From Lachnospiraceae bacterium (GTDB taxonomy: Bacteria; Bacillota; Clostridia; Lachnospirales; Lachnospiraceae), in the NCBI GenBank assembly GCA_021202075.1, contig JAJQDT010000158.1, positions 1 through 35,537 on the forward strand: a stretch of 35,537 bases of DNA, written 5' to 3'. How positions within the stretch are numbered: position 1 is the first letter of the stretch; the number at the start of each line of letters is the position of its first letter. Shown in pieces: positions 1-9,002 of the stretch. The notes below the pieces were generated by a model that ran no database searches, was not told the origin of the DNA, and was given only the letters and a program-made list of their open reading frames with translations. A program made the position numbers and the translations under genes.

Positions 1-3
1 AAG

Positions 4-258
4 ATGCTGGATGAGAAAATCCCAGGCAATCGTTTTGAAATTGGCAGAATCAAATGCGGAAGAAAAAAGCAGAAACGAATCAAAAAGAAAATGAAAGGGG
101 TTCGAAGTTGGGTGATGTTTTTGGAGATCAGCGAAGGAGACTTGATTATTCTTGTCCCGTCTCTGAAAGCTCTGGGTGAAGCGGTTCAGCCGATAGAGGC
201 GAGTGAACTAATTGAGATTCTGCGCGATTTTTCCGGAACGGATCTGAAAAGCTCCTGA
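4..258 (+). CDS. Hypothetical protein, probably C-terminal part of a longer gene
   Basis: An 84-residue reading frame that is open to the left edge of the window, so the true start may lie outside it. The first half is very basic (a KKQKRIKKKMKG-like stretch near residues 20-32). The second half alternates hydrophobic and acidic residues and could fold as beta strand plus helix. I do not recognise a family. It precedes the repeat array and mobilisation genes and may belong to the same element, but nothing in it shows a mobilisation function. It could also be a gene remnant. Confidence 0.35.
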   Translation: MLDEKIPGNRFEIGRIKCGRKKQKRIKKKMKGVRSWVMFLEISEGDLIILVPSLKALGEAVQPIEASELIEILRDFSGTDLKSS

Positions 259-305
259 CGTAAAGCAGTAAAAAATGAAGCATGAAATGATAAGGCAGCA
301 GGCCG

Positions 306-499
306 TGAAACAATGTTAAACATGGAATGGGGGAAGCGATTTGAAGCGTGAAACAATGTGAAACGGTGCAGATTTGTGAAAAAACAGAGCTGTGTGAAAC
401 AACGTGAAACAGAGCCAAATTGTGAAACAATGTGAAACTGTGAAACAATGTTTAACCGTGTGAAACGCTGCAAAAACCGCCCATTTTCAGCTATGAAAC
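306..499 (+). repeat. Iteron-like array of ten TGAAAC repeats
   Basis: TGAAAC starts at 306, 349, 359, 395, 405, 423, 433, 441, 461 and 494, nearly always as GTGAAAC. Three pairs are exactly 10 bp apart (349/359, 395/405, 423/433), one helical turn, which favours a protein binding one face of the DNA. All copies point the same way, as in plasmid iterons or relaxosome accessory sites. The half-site CGTGAAACA also equals half of the ParB site parS, but no full palindromic parS is present here. No open reading frame explains the periodicity. Confidence 0.6.
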
Positions 500-521
500 A
501 GAATTTTAACATTTAACAATT

Positions 522-543
522 GCCGCCGGAACGGGCGGCTTTT
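522..543 (+). terminator. GC hairpin followed by T run
   Basis: GCCGCC (522-527) pairs with GGCGGC (534-539) around a six-base loop and is followed by TTTT. It could end a transcript entering from the left. It also lies next to the palindromic repeat at 564-622 and may be part of the same mobile repeat. Confidence 0.4.
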
Positions 544-563
544 CAAGGGGTATCAGGGGATAT

Positions 564-622
564 TTGTCTCCGCTTCGCTCCGGTCGGTGCTAAACGGACG
601 TCCACTGGACGTCCAGCACCCC
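564..622 (-). repeat. Palindromic dispersed repeat, copy 1
   Basis: Read on the minus strand it is a GGTGCT...AGCACC stem enclosing two GGACGTCC palindromes, followed by the block ACCGACCGGAGCGAAGCGG and GAGACAA. A second copy in the opposite orientation lies at 6382-6432. The outer stem is identical in both, whereas the inner palindrome differs but is still self-complementary. This resembles an extragenic palindromic repeat family, not a coding sequence. Confidence 0.6.
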
Positions 623-866
623 CTGACAAGAGGCCGTTGTGAAACAAAAGGCGTATCTTGCCATACCTTGTGAAAATGTGTACATCCGGAAGGTAAATAG
701 TTCGCTGAGGACACATTAAAATTGTTACAAAACGGACTTTTGGCACGTGAAACAGCAATTGTTACGAAAATATTATAGGATGGGTCGGGAGGCCGGAAAA
801 TGAATTATTACATGGATTTAACATTTGATTTTCGGCTAAAAAATGCAGGAAAGGGGGTCGGAAAGG

Positions 867-1595
867 ATGGCGAACAGAACGGTCTGGAAAGCCTTTCGCT
901 GTACGGCGGAGGAAGCGGCGGAGATTTCTGAACAGGCGGAACGAAATGGTTTGAGCGAGTCGGACTATATGCGCAGGAAGTTGTTCTGGCTGCCGCCGGA
1001 TACAGACGGGATTTTGAGAGAACTGAAATACTGCGAACTCGGAATAGGCGCGGATATCAACCGGATGGCGTGGAACTGCAATTCGGAGAACTTTTCCTCT
1101 GATCTGAATTATCAGCTGTTGACAGAGTCTCTTGAGAAAATTGCCCGGCAGCGTTCCGAGCTCACCCGGCAGCTGCAGATTCAGAACGATCGGAATTTTT
1201 ACCGTTCCGGCCACGAGGCAGAACAGGAAAAAGAAAAGCAGAAAAATGAAAAGCAAAAAGAAGAGAAGCCAAAAGAAGCGCAGCGAAAAGAAGAAAAATC
1301 CGCTGGTAAAGGAACAAACGAAAAATCAATCGAGGGTAGAAATTCAAAAAATGAAAAAATCCGAAGCGGTGATGCGTCAGTTCAAAATGTCGGAATAGAA
1401 AAATCTGACGAAGGGACTTTGCCGGTAAGCTCACTTAAGGATACGCGAATTTATGAGGAAGACGCTACGAAGGACCGGCATTACACGGAAACGAATAATC
1501 GCGGAAGTGTCAAAGGACAACAGGTGAACCGCAAAAACAGAAAAAAATCGAAATACAAGAAGAAACAGGAGCAGACCGGCCAGCTCTGTAAATAA
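867..1595 (+). CDS. Mobilisation accessory protein (MobC/relaxosome type)
   Basis: A 242-residue protein. Residues 1-45 have the form of a ribbon-helix-helix-like relaxosome accessory protein: basic start, then AEEAAEISEQAERNGLSES and a YMRRK segment. A middle part (GIGADINRMAWN) matches the MobC pattern of a small helix bundle that helps a relaxase recognise and open oriT. From about residue 115 the protein becomes a K/E/Q-rich, probably disordered tail. I chose the ATG at 867 because AGGAAAGGGGG lies about 10 bases upstream; an in-frame ATG at 843 lacks a good site. It is followed 38 bases later by the relaxase, as usual for mob operons. The accessory role is inferred from sequence pattern and position. 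Confidence 0.6.
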   Translation: MANRTVWKAFRCTAEEAAEISEQAERNGLSESDYMRRKLFWLPPDTDGILRELKYCELGIGADINRMAWNCNSENFSSDLNYQLLTESLEKIARQRSELTRQLQIQNDRNFYRSGHEAEQEKEKQKNEKQKEEKPKEAQRKEEKSAGKGTNEKSIEGRNSKNEKIRSGDASVQNVGIEKSDEGTLPVSSLKDTRIYEEDATKDRHYTETNNRGSVKGQQVNRKNRKKSKYKKKQEQTGQLCK

Positions 1596-1633
1596 CAATT
1601 AACCGGCAAGACGGGAAGAAGGTGATATCTTTT

Positions 1634-2371
1634 ATGGCGGTGACAAGGCTGCTTCGAATCAAGGAGACGCAGGGAAGCAATAAGGCGTCGCATCTGAAAA
1701 AGAATATTTTTTACATTTGCCAGGCTGGGAAAACCGGGAATGGATTGTGGATCGGAGGGAACGCGGGCAGGACGCCGGAGGTGATTTACCAGACGATGGT
1801 GGAAAATAAAAAGACCTGGGGCAAGGAGGACGGCAGCCAGGCCTTCCACTACATGCTCTCGTTCCCGCCGGACTGCGGTATTGATGAGGCGACGGCGTTT
1901 CAGGTGGCGGAGGAATTTTGCCGGGAGTTGCTCGGCGATGATTTTTATTATGCGTTCGCTGTTCACAATGACCGCAAGCATATGCATGTCCATATCACTT
2001 TCGATTCTGTATCAAAAACGGATGGGCTGAAGTTTCACTCTCCGAAAGGCGACTGGAAAAACCGCATCCAGCCGGTTACAGACCGCCTCTGTGAAAAATA
2101 TCATCTGCCGACACTGGAATATGACGAGGACCGGCGCGGGAGAAATTATGGGGAGTGGAAACAGACGAAGCAGATGGAAAAGGGAGAGTACTATCGCTGG
2201 TCGGATATTATCCGCGATGACATCGATGAAGCAATCGCTCATTCGGACAGCTACGATTCATTTCTTGCTTATCTGCAAAAGGATGGTTACACGGTAACGC
2301 GGAACGGGAAATTCCTTTCGCTGCTTCCGAACGGAGCAGGGCGGAGTTGGACAAGCGGAAGCAGGAACTGA
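1634..2371 (+). CDS. Relaxase, N-terminal catalytic part (gene disrupted)
   Basis: A 245-residue product carrying the relaxase/mobilisation nuclease domain of the MobA/VirD2 class, which nicks oriT and pilots the strand in conjugative mobilisation. The metal-binding histidine motif is intact: H111-N-D-R-K-H116-M-H118-V-H120. The N-terminal part MAVTRLLRIKE is typical. The ATG at 1634 is preceded by AAGGTGAT at good spacing; a GTG at 1622 is the alternative. The frame ends prematurely after a GKFLSLLPNGAG stretch, where family members normally continue. The continuation resumes in another frame (2347-4116), so a frameshift, or a small deletion with a frameshift, splits the gene near 2335. The nuclease domain itself is complete, so residual activity cannot be excluded. 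Confidence 0.7.
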   Translation: MAVTRLLRIKETQGSNKASHLKKNIFYICQAGKTGNGLWIGGNAGRTPEVIYQTMVENKKTWGKEDGSQAFHYMLSFPPDCGIDEATAFQVAEEFCRELLGDDFYYAFAVHNDRKHMHVHITFDSVSKTDGLKFHSPKGDWKNRIQPVTDRLCEKYHLPTLEYDEDRRGRNYGEWKQTKQMEKGEYYRWSDIIRDDIDEAIAHSDSYDSFLAYLQKDGYTVTRNGKFLSLLPNGAGRSWTSGSRN

Positions 2372-4116
2372 TGGATGAGCAGGAAGCCTTGAAACGTAAA
2401 TATGCATTGAGCCGAACCAATTATTATAAGAAGCAGCCATTTTATTATGTATCCCGGTGTGAGAAGCTGAAAGCAGCTTATCAGAAAGAGCCGCTGCCGG
2501 AAACGAAGCAGGAAATAGAAGAGCTGGTCAGAGAGATTGAAACCGTCTGTCCTTATGGGGAGGCGGTTTTTCAGTGGAAGAAAGCAAAAGAAGAAATGGA
2601 CCAGTGCCGGGGAGCCCTGAAAGATAATAAAAAAGAGCTGCAGATCGTCGAGGACACGTTTCGGCTATTTCATCAGATGGAGCCGACAATGCCGGGTCGG
2701 GAGGATCGGGAAATTGTGAGAGAAAATTTCAAGGCAGAAGAATTCAAGACAGATAATTCCGGGGACGAATTAATATTCAGAAGAGAAAGGACAGGGAAAA
2801 TGGAACAGAAACAGACAGAGACAAAAAAACCGAAATCAGCAAGAAGCAAAAAGAAAAGGACATATCGGCCTCCGGCAGGAGCGCAAGGCGGCCAGAGCAA
2901 CCAGACGCCAGATAAAACCATAGCGCGGAATGATCAGAGAATTCCGCTGTCTGGGGAAACCAGAGCGCCGGACAATCAGAAAAATCAGAGACTCGATGAA
3001 AGAGGCGTACCGAACGCCTCAATCAATCGACCATCTATTTCAGAAGAGAAACGGGATGAACGGGTGAACACAAATCCAAATACGTATCAAGAACAGTCTC
3101 CGGATTATCAAAATGCGAAAAACGATAAGCCGGATCAAAGACAGGTATTACAACAAGAACCGATGCAGGAATCGATGCCGCAGCAAGAACCGATGTCCGA
3201 GCAAAGAGAGATACAGGCACAGGCACGGAAGACGGAGCTAGGTCAATCATTGGAACAGGATTTACAAAAGCAGTGGAAGTGCCCGGAACCGCGAAAAGAT
3301 TTAACGGTTACCCAAATTAATCTGGAAAGGCGCGAGGTGTCGGATGACCGGGCAAAGAAAATGCTGCGGGAGTATCTCCAGTATGCTCCTTATCTCGAAT
3401 CGGATTCTTCTTATATTCATCATGTCGAGCAGCTTTACCTGATGTGCAGAGAGGGGATGGGGAAAGAATTTATTGAAGGATTGTTTTGCTATGGCAGGGA
3501 GATGGATCTCGTCAGCCTGGATCTGCTTCGATGTCTGGCTCTCGTTTGTGATGAATCATTTGCTATGGAATTCTTTGATGGGGATTTTTCTCTTAGCGAA
3601 GTAAAAGAGGCGTTTGCGGATCATGCCGCGCGGCAGAAATACAGTCAGTTTGGTGAGGTTGAAAAGATCCGGACGGAAGCTGAACGGCTCCAGGAGCGTT
3701 TTGACATTCAGATGGATTTCCTGAAAAAGGAGCAGGAAAACAGCAAGGCTTATGCCGATGAATTGATCAACAGTGAGCGCCGGATGGCGAAGGAACGCCT
3801 GGAACAGCAGAAAACGTATTACGAAGATAAAATAAAGTCGATGAAGGTAACAACAGATACGGAGAAATCGCTCCTGCAATCGGAAGCAGATAAAAAGCTG
3901 GAATCCAAAAGCAATGAGCTTCGCATCTGCAAGTCGAATCTGGATTCAAAAGAGAAGGAGCTGGATAATTTGCAGAGTCTTCTGGGTGCGGAACAGGAGA
4001 AATACCAAAAATGCGAGGAGGAGCGGAACAGGCTTTTACATGAAAATGAAGAGTTGCGGAACCGTTTGTCCGATCATTTATCGGCTGCAGCACCAACAAA
4101 GAACCGGGTTCGGTAA
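2347..4116 (+). CDS. Relaxase, C-terminal part in shifted frame
   Basis: A frame of 589 codons (TTG at its start; first in-frame ATG at 2371) that continues the relaxase. The first 110 residues are a helical, lysine- and glutamate-rich region like that following the nuclease domain in this relaxase group. Then comes a Q/P/N-rich low-complexity linker (about residues 155-320), a compact helical segment containing two cysteines (about 345-430), and a long coiled coil (about 440-575). There is no convincing ribosome binding site at the TTG, so it is probably not translated on its own. It ends at 4116, directly against the recombinase remnant in a third frame, which suggests a second rearrangement point. 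Function of the C-terminal half is unknown. Confidence 0.55.
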   Translation: MDKRKQELMDEQEALKRKYALSRTNYYKKQPFYYVSRCEKLKAAYQKEPLPETKQEIEELVREIETVCPYGEAVFQWKKAKEEMDQCRGALKDNKKELQIVEDTFRLFHQMEPTMPGREDREIVRENFKAEEFKTDNSGDELIFRRERTGKMEQKQTETKKPKSARSKKKRTYRPPAGAQGGQSNQTPDKTIARNDQRIPLSGETRAPDNQKNQRLDERGVPNASINRPSISEEKRDERVNTNPNTYQEQSPDYQNAKNDKPDQRQVLQQEPMQESMPQQEPMSEQREIQAQARKTELGQSLEQDLQKQWKCPEPRKDLTVTQINLERREVSDDRAKKMLREYLQYAPYLESDSSYIHHVEQLYLMCREGMGKEFIEGLFCYGREMDLVSLDLLRCLALVCDESFAMEFFDGDFSLSEVKEAFADHAARQKYSQFGEVEKIRTEAERLQERFDIQMDFLKKEQENSKAYADELINSERRMAKERLEQQKTYYEDKIKSMKVTTDTEKSLLQSEADKKLESKSNELRICKSNLDSKEKELDNLQSLLGAEQEKYQKCEEERNRLLHENEELRNRLSDHLSAAAPTKNRVR

Positions 4117-4529
4117 AGAAATATCAGGAATTCTATTATCTGATTCAAAAAAAGCAGACGCGGGTTTCCAGACTGCAAGGTCTCTGTACAGAACTCTATG
4201 AAGACCTGAAAGATGGCCTGATAGAAGAAGCGGAATATCTCCTGATGAAGTCAAACTATATCAAGGAAAAGCAGACACTGGAGCAAGAGATAACAGAACT
4301 TTTGGAAAACCAGAAATTGTATACTCCCAGCTTTAGCGTATCTGAGAAAGTCCATAGTGTTATCCAGAATTATCTGAGCATAAAGGTATTATCCGTAGAT
4401 CTGATAAACACGTTTATAGACAGGATTACAGTTTTGGATAGAGAACATATTCAGATCAAATATACATTCCAGGAGGAGATGGACTGTCTTCTAAAGACGA
4501 TCCACAGCCGGGAGAAGGCAGGTGAATAA
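4095..4529 (+). pseudogene. C-terminal remnant of a large serine recombinase
   Basis: From about 4095 the frame reads KKYQEFYYLIQKKQ, then YEDLKDGLIEEAEYLLMK and LINTFIDRITVLDREHIQI. These are the coiled coil and C-terminal strand region of tyrosine-poor, large serine recombinases as found in tandem in Clostridia elements. The catalytic, recombinase and zinc-ribbon domains are missing; only about the last 140 residues remain. The remnant abuts the relaxase tail directly and its stop overlaps the GTG start of the next recombinase, the overlap expected of an original recombinase tandem. It looks like the product of an internal deletion. Confidence 0.7.
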
Positions 4530-6111
4530 TATGGCTTCAAGAATGAATAATATTTCAACGGTTGCTACAATTATCATGTATATTCGCTTGTCAGTGGAGG
4601 ATGAGGACGTCAGGACTGGCTGTAAGGAGGAAAGCAACAGTATTACAAATCAGAGGATGCTGATGCATGAATATATAAAAACCAAACCTGATTTGAGAGA
4701 AGCGAAAATTATTGAAGAATGCGATGATGGCTATTCCGGAAAACAGTTTGACCGTCCGGCATTTCAGGAGATGATTGAACTTGTCAGACGGGGAGATGCT
4801 GACTGCATTATTGTAAAAGATTTTTCCAGATTCGGAAGGGACTATATTGAGACTGGGAATTATCTGGAACAGATTTTTCCATTCCTTGGGATTCGCTTCA
4901 TATCGGTAAATGACCGTTATGACAGTGCATCATGCCCCGATCAGACACTGGGGCTGGATATGGTATTTAAGAATTTCGTTTACGATTCATATAGCCGGGA
5001 TCTTTCTAAAAAGGCACAGGATGCATGGGTGAAGATTGGAATGGAAGGCAGCTATAGAGGTACATGCGCTCCATACGGTTATAGGAAGTCAAAAGAAAAT
5101 TACCACAAACTGGAAGTCAATCCTGAGACAGCACCAATTGTTAAGGAAATATTTGATCTGCGGCTGTCTGGCTACAACGCAGCCAAAATCGCAAGGCTCT
5201 TAAATGCCCGGGGCGTTCCATCACCTGCACAGTACGCCATTGAGCATAATGAAAGAAGGAACGGACGGGAAGTAAATCCCAGGGAACAGGGGTGGAATAG
5301 CTGCAGTATATCGCGCATTCTTCGCAACGAGAAATATACAGGGAATATGGTTACCCTGCGAACGAAAACCGATGGCATTCATGGGAAAATGAGAACTCGC
5401 GACAAACAGGAGTGGATCAGAGTGGAAGATACTCATGAAGCTATTGTATCGAAAGAAACCTTCTATAAAGTAGAAGATATGCTGCCGAAGTATAAAAAAC
5501 CATATGCCGGCAGGCGGGCGAATGTGTTCTATTGTGCGTATTGTGGAAAGAGGATGTCCAGGTCAAAGAACGGTACTTACTACCTATGCCGGTATGGTGA
5601 CACGAATTTAAATGTTTCCTGTTATCGCTTTCGTGCAGACGCCCCTGCTCTTGAGAATGTGGTTCTCCAGGAACTGAACAGCCACATCCAAAGGTTCGTT
5701 GCACTTGAAACCTGTAGAAAAGACCAGATGAAGAAACAGGAATTGGAAGAATCAGACCGAAAGCGTTACCAAAAGAAACTGAAACTTCTCGAAAGAGAAA
5801 AGACGGAACTGTATGAAAAATACAAAGATGGGAGATTTTCACGGGATGATTACTTGATACAAAAGCGGGAATGTGATACAAAGGTAGAAGAATATCGGAA
5901 GCTCCTGTCGTCCAGAGAAACAGAAACGGAGAATTCAGCAGGAAGTGCCAAAAACGCAGAAAGAGAAAGCGTGGCGGAACTGATTCAACGCCATTCAGAA
6001 CTGGACACGTTGACACCGGAGATACAGGAGGCATTCATCGAGCGGGTAGATGTCTATTCCGCAGACAGGATGAAGATTACCTGGAAATTTGCTCGCGTGT
6101 TCGGTGAATGA
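4522..6111 (+). CDS. Large serine recombinase (site-specific integrase)
   Basis: A 529-residue recombinase that would excise or integrate the element. The N-terminal resolvase domain contains the catalytic serine in YIRLS (Ser24), a DGYSGKQFDRPAF block and a KDFSRFGRD block (about residues 95-115), all standard for the family. A recombinase domain follows (CAPYGYRKS near 190; SISRILRNEKYTG near 265). A zinc ribbon begins with CAYCGKRMS (Cys338, Cys341) and has later cysteines. A coiled coil fills about 390-470, and the C-terminus IERVDVYSADRMKITW is typical. It starts with GTG at 4522, with GGAGAAGG upstream, overlapping the remnant before it; an ATG at 4531 is an alternative. All key residues seem present, so the enzyme may still be active. 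Confidence 0.9.
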   Translation: MNNMASRMNNISTVATIIMYIRLSVEDEDVRTGCKEESNSITNQRMLMHEYIKTKPDLREAKIIEECDDGYSGKQFDRPAFQEMIELVRRGDADCIIVKDFSRFGRDYIETGNYLEQIFPFLGIRFISVNDRYDSASCPDQTLGLDMVFKNFVYDSYSRDLSKKAQDAWVKIGMEGSYRGTCAPYGYRKSKENYHKLEVNPETAPIVKEIFDLRLSGYNAAKIARLLNARGVPSPAQYAIEHNERRNGREVNPREQGWNSCSISRILRNEKYTGNMVTLRTKTDGIHGKMRTRDKQEWIRVEDTHEAIVSKETFYKVEDMLPKYKKPYAGRRANVFYCAYCGKRMSRSKNGTYYLCRYGDTNLNVSCYRFRADAPALENVVLQELNSHIQRFVALETCRKDQMKKQELEESDRKRYQKKLKLLEREKTELYEKYKDGRFSRDDYLIQKRECDTKVEEYRKLLSSRETETENSAGSAKNAERESVAELIQRHSELDTLTPEIQEAFIERVDVYSADRMKITWKFARVFGE

Positions 6112-6373
6112 TGAGGGAAATGTTTGGTTATAAATTGACACAAGCAGATCGGTTTTTGAAATTATCCAAGTACAGGCGCGCGGGGGGGTGCGCGAGTATT
6201 GGCTCATTGATCCGGATCGGAAGAAAGTGATGGTTTATGAGTTTGAAAAGAGCGATTCGGCGAAGATATACGGGTTTTCGGATCAGGTGCCGGTCGGGAT
6301 TTTTCATGGAGAATGTCAGGTAGATTTTGCGGAGATATACAGACAGATCGCGTTTTTGTACGATACGATGTAA
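6111..6373 (+). pseudogene. Uma2-family (DUF820) gene remnant, frameshifted
   Basis: The C-terminal segment of a Uma2-family PD-(D/E)XK-like protein. The pieces LKLSKYRRAG (frame of 6111) and VREYWLIDPDRKKVMVYEF (from 6188) are contiguous in family members. Here they are separated by a frameshift inside a seven-G run (6182-6188). The N-terminal two thirds are absent. The remnant overlaps the recombinase stop codon. The simplest reading is that the element's right end joins, or recombined into, a Uma2 gene; the other half is not in this window. Confidence 0.65.
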
Positions 6374-6381
6374 AAATACCA

Positions 6382-6432
6382 GGGTGCTGCGTGCCAGTGG
6401 TACGCGTTTAGCACCGACCGGAGCGGAGACAA
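6382..6432 (+). repeat. Palindromic dispersed repeat, copy 2
   Basis: GGTGCT (6383-6388) pairs with AGCACC (6410-6415) around an inner GCGT...ACGC stem, followed by GACCGGAGCGGAGACAA. It is inverted relative to the copy at 564-622. It lacks five bases (an AAGCG unit) and has a different but still complementary inner stem. It lies between the Uma2 remnant and ftsH. Confidence 0.6.
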
Positions 6433-6491
6433 TAAGTCACAAATGCCTCCCCGTATATGTCTTTTTTCACAAAAGTTTTAGAAACGCGGTA

Positions 6492-6520
6492 TTGATTTAT
6501 ACGGAAGAGCAAATTATAAT
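6492..6520 (+). promoter_or_regulatory. Sigma-A type promoter for ftsH
   Basis: -35 TTGATT (6492-6497), 17-base spacer, -10 TATAAT (6515-6520). It lies 85 bases upstream of the ftsH start and after the dispersed repeat, so ftsH is probably transcribed independently of the mobile element. Confidence 0.65.
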
Positions 6521-6605
6521 GAGGAGAACTGGAAACGATATTTGCGCGCCGGAAGAGATGGGAGGAGGGCGCGGTTTCCACTATAGATAAAGCAGGAGGC
6601 ATTCA

Positions 6606-8792
6606 ATGGATAACAATCAAAATGATAACCGCCGCAATGGCGGAGACCAGGGGCCGAACCGCTCCGGCAGAAATAATAATACATTTGTGATTTTTCTGGC
6701 GGTTACACTGGTCACGCTGCTTGTGATGGCGCTGGTTAACAGCAGCTTTAGCAGCAGTACGTCCTCCGTGGAGATTACTTATGATAAGTTCCTCGAGCTG
6801 CTTGATGAGGGGCAGGTCAGTGAGGTCACGATTTATTCGGACGAAATTGAGATTACGCTCAAAAGCGACACGCTCTCGGAATATCTTGGCACGTCTTCGG
6901 GTACGGTGACGTATTATACCGGTAATCCGGGGGATCCGAATCTGGTGGCGCGTCTGGATCAGGCGGGAGTTTCTTTCACACAGAACATTCCGGATACGAC
7001 GTCGAGCTATATCTGGAGCCTGATTCTGAGCTTTGCTCCGCTGATTATCATCTGGGTGATTTTCGCGTTTGCGATGCGCAGGATGACCGGCGGCAGCGGC
7101 GGCATGATGGGCGTGGGCAAGAGTAAGGCAAAGGTTTACATTCAGAAAGAGACCGGCGTGACGTTCAAGGACGTGGCCGGACAGGATGAGGCGAAGGAGT
7201 CGCTGCAGGAGGTCGTGGATTTCCTGGAGAATCCGGGCAAATATACGGAGATTGGCGCGAAGCTGCCGAAGGGCGCGCTGCTGGTCGGCCCTCCGGGCAC
7301 CGGCAAGACACTGCTCGCGCGGGCGATCGCGGGCGAGGCAAAGTGCCCGTTTTTCTCACTCTCCGGTTCTGATTTTGTAGAGATGTTTGTCGGCGTCGGC
7401 GCGTCGCGTGTGCGCGATTTGTTCGACGAGGCGAAAAAGAACGCGCCGTGTATTATTTTCATTGATGAAATCGATGCGGTGGCGAAGAGCCGTGATACTC
7501 GCTTTGGCGGCGGCAATGATGAGCGGGAGCAGACGCTGAACCAGCTGCTCGCGGAGATGGATGGATTTGAGCCGTCGAAAGGCCTGATCGTGCTGGCGGC
7601 GACAAACCGGCCGGAGGTGCTTGACCAGGCGCTGCTGCGCCCGGGACGTTTTGACCGGCGCGTCGTGGTGGATAAGCCGGACCTGAAGGGCCGCGTTGAG
7701 ACGCTGAAGGTACATTCTAAGGACGTCAGCATGGATGAGACGGTCGATCTGGAGGCGATTGCGCTGGCGACCTCCGGCGCGGTGGGTTCCGATCTGGCGA
7801 ATATGATCAATGAGGCCGCAATTCTCGCGGTCAAGAGCGGCCGTAAGGCGGTTTCGCAGAAGGATCTGTTTGACGCAGTGGAGATTGTTCTGGTCGGCAA
7901 GGAGAAAAAGGATCGTGTACTCAGCAAGGAAGAGCGCCAGATTGTTTCCTACCATGAGGTTGGCCACGCGCTGGTGAGCGCACTGCAGAAGGATTCGGAG
8001 CCGGTACAGAAGATTACGATCGTGCCGCGCACGATGGGAGCCCTGGGCTATGTCATGAATGTGCCGGAGGAGGAGAAATATCTCAATACCGAGAAAGAGA
8101 TCCGGGCGATGCTGGTCGAGTACGTGGCGGGTCGTGCGGCGGAGGAAATCGTGTTTGACACGGTGACGACCGGCGCGGCGAATGATATTGAAAAGGCGAC
8201 GAGCGTGGCGCGTGCGATGGTGACGCAATACGGTATGTCGAAGAAGTTTGGCCTGATCGGGCTGGAATCTGCGGCTTCGCAGTATCTGGATAACCGTCCG
8301 GTGATGAACTGCTCAGATGCGACGGCGGCTGAAGTCGATCAGGAAGTCATGCAGATCCTCAAAGACTCCTACGATGAGGCAAAGCGTTTGCTCACGAAGC
8401 ACCGCAAGACGATGGATAAGATTGCCGCGTTCCTGATTGAGAAGGAAACCATCACTGGCAAGGAATTCATGGAAATCTTCCGCCAGTGTGAAGGCGAGAG
8501 CGATGAGAAGATCGGTGCGAGGATTGCCGAGCGCCCGGTAGAGGGGCAGCCGAAGGCCGAGACAGCTGTCATTGAGTCGGCAGCAAATGCCGGACCATCG
8601 AATCCATCGGCGGCTGAGACGACTGGCTCGAAGCCGGCAGAGATTGCGGGGACGGTGATTGAGGTGGCTGGCACGGGATCGTCAGAGAATGCCGGGGCGG
8701 CGGTTCAGCCGGTGACAGGGAAGGCGGCAGAAGCGGCACAGACAGGAGACGCGATTCCGACGGAAGACTCCTCAAATGATGATGGGCAGTAG
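6606..8792 (+). CDS. ftsH: ATP-dependent zinc metalloprotease FtsH
   Basis: A membrane-anchored AAA protease that degrades misfolded and regulatory membrane and cytosolic proteins as a hexamer. Two membrane segments (about residues 26-46 and 134-156) flank the extracytoplasmic domain. Walker A is GPPGTGKT (228-235), Walker B is IIFIDEID, followed by the second region of homology ([21 protein letters not shown]). The zinc site is H450-E-V-G-H454, with [11 protein letters not shown] supplying the third ligand. At 728 residues it is longer than most FtsH. The last ~90 residues are a low-complexity A/G/S/T/E tail with recurring NAG and AGT groups, not part of the family fold. AGGAGG is correctly placed before ATG 6606. 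Confidence 0.97.
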   Translation: MDNNQNDNRRNGGDQGPNRSGRNNNTFVIFLAVTLVTLLVMALVNSSFSSSTSSVEITYDKFLELLDEGQVSEVTIYSDEIEITLKSDTLSEYLGTSSGTVTYYTGNPGDPNLVARLDQAGVSFTQNIPDTTSSYIWSLILSFAPLIIIWVIFAFAMRRMTGGSGGMMGVGKSKAKVYIQKETGVTFKDVAGQDEAKESLQEVVDFLENPGKYTEIGAKLPKGALLVGPPGTGKTLLARAIAGEAKCPFFSLSGSDFVEMFVGVGASRVRDLFDEAKKNAPCIIFIDEIDAVAKSRDTRFGGGNDEREQTLNQLLAEMDGFEPSKGLIVLAATNRPEVLDQALLRPGRFDRRVVVDKPDLKGRVETLKVHSKDVSMDETVDLEAIALATSGAVGSDLANMINEAAILAVKSGRKAVSQKDLFDAVEIVLVGKEKKDRVLSKEERQIVSYHEVGHALVSALQKDSEPVQKITIVPRTMGALGYVMNVPEEEKYLNTEKEIRAMLVEYVAGRAAEEIVFDTVTTGAANDIEKATSVARAMVTQYGMSKKFGLIGLESAASQYLDNRPVMNCSDATAAEVDQEVMQILKDSYDEAKRLLTKHRKTMDKIAAFLIEKETITGKEFMEIFRQCEGESDEKIGARIAERPVEGQPKAETAVIESAANAGPSNPSAAETTGSKPAEIAGTVIEVAGTGSSENAGAAVQPVTGKAAEAAQTGDAIPTEDSSNDDGQ

Positions 8793-8945
8793 AAGAAGGA
8801 TTCCCGGATATCACATTTGTACCGCGCAGTATGAAGCTTAAGGCAGTTGTCGGCAGACAGGCAGGTGAAGAATGCGGCATGGCTGCGACAGAGAGTCACT
8901 CAGAATGAAATGCCTCAGAATAAAATAGAATATTAACGCTTGTGC

Positions 8946-8990
8946 AAACCTCCGAACTGTTGTAAGATAAGAATCGTTCGGAGGTTTTTC
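8946..8990 (+). terminator. Rho-independent terminator after ftsH
   Basis: AAACCTCCGAAC (8946-8957) pairs perfectly with GTTCGGAGGTTT (8976-8987), followed by further T residues. It ends the ftsH transcript. The 150 bases between the ftsH stop and this hairpin hold no gene I can support. Confidence 0.8.
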
Positions 8991-9002
8991 GCGGTTTTTT
9001 TA

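Larger units (their letters stand above)
259..866. other. Non-coding region at the left of the mobilisable element (possible oriT/origin region)
   Basis: About 600 bases without a convincing gene. In order it holds the TGAAAC repeat array (306-499), a GC-rich hairpin with a T run (522-543), a palindromic dispersed repeat (564-622), two further TGAAACA copies near 640 and 748, and an AT-rich stretch (760-840) just before the accessory mobilisation gene. In mobilisable elements oriT usually lies next to the relaxosome genes. That makes this the natural place for one, but I could not identify a nic site. Confidence 0.4.

Noticed and set aside
736..760. A chromosomal parS site
   Set aside because: Only about 13 of 16 positions match and the left half is poor; kept only as a remark on the TGAAAC repeats.
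7142..8228. Long minus-strand frames opposite ftsH
   Set aside because: Antisense shadows of a strongly conserved AAA protease; no independent coding evidence.
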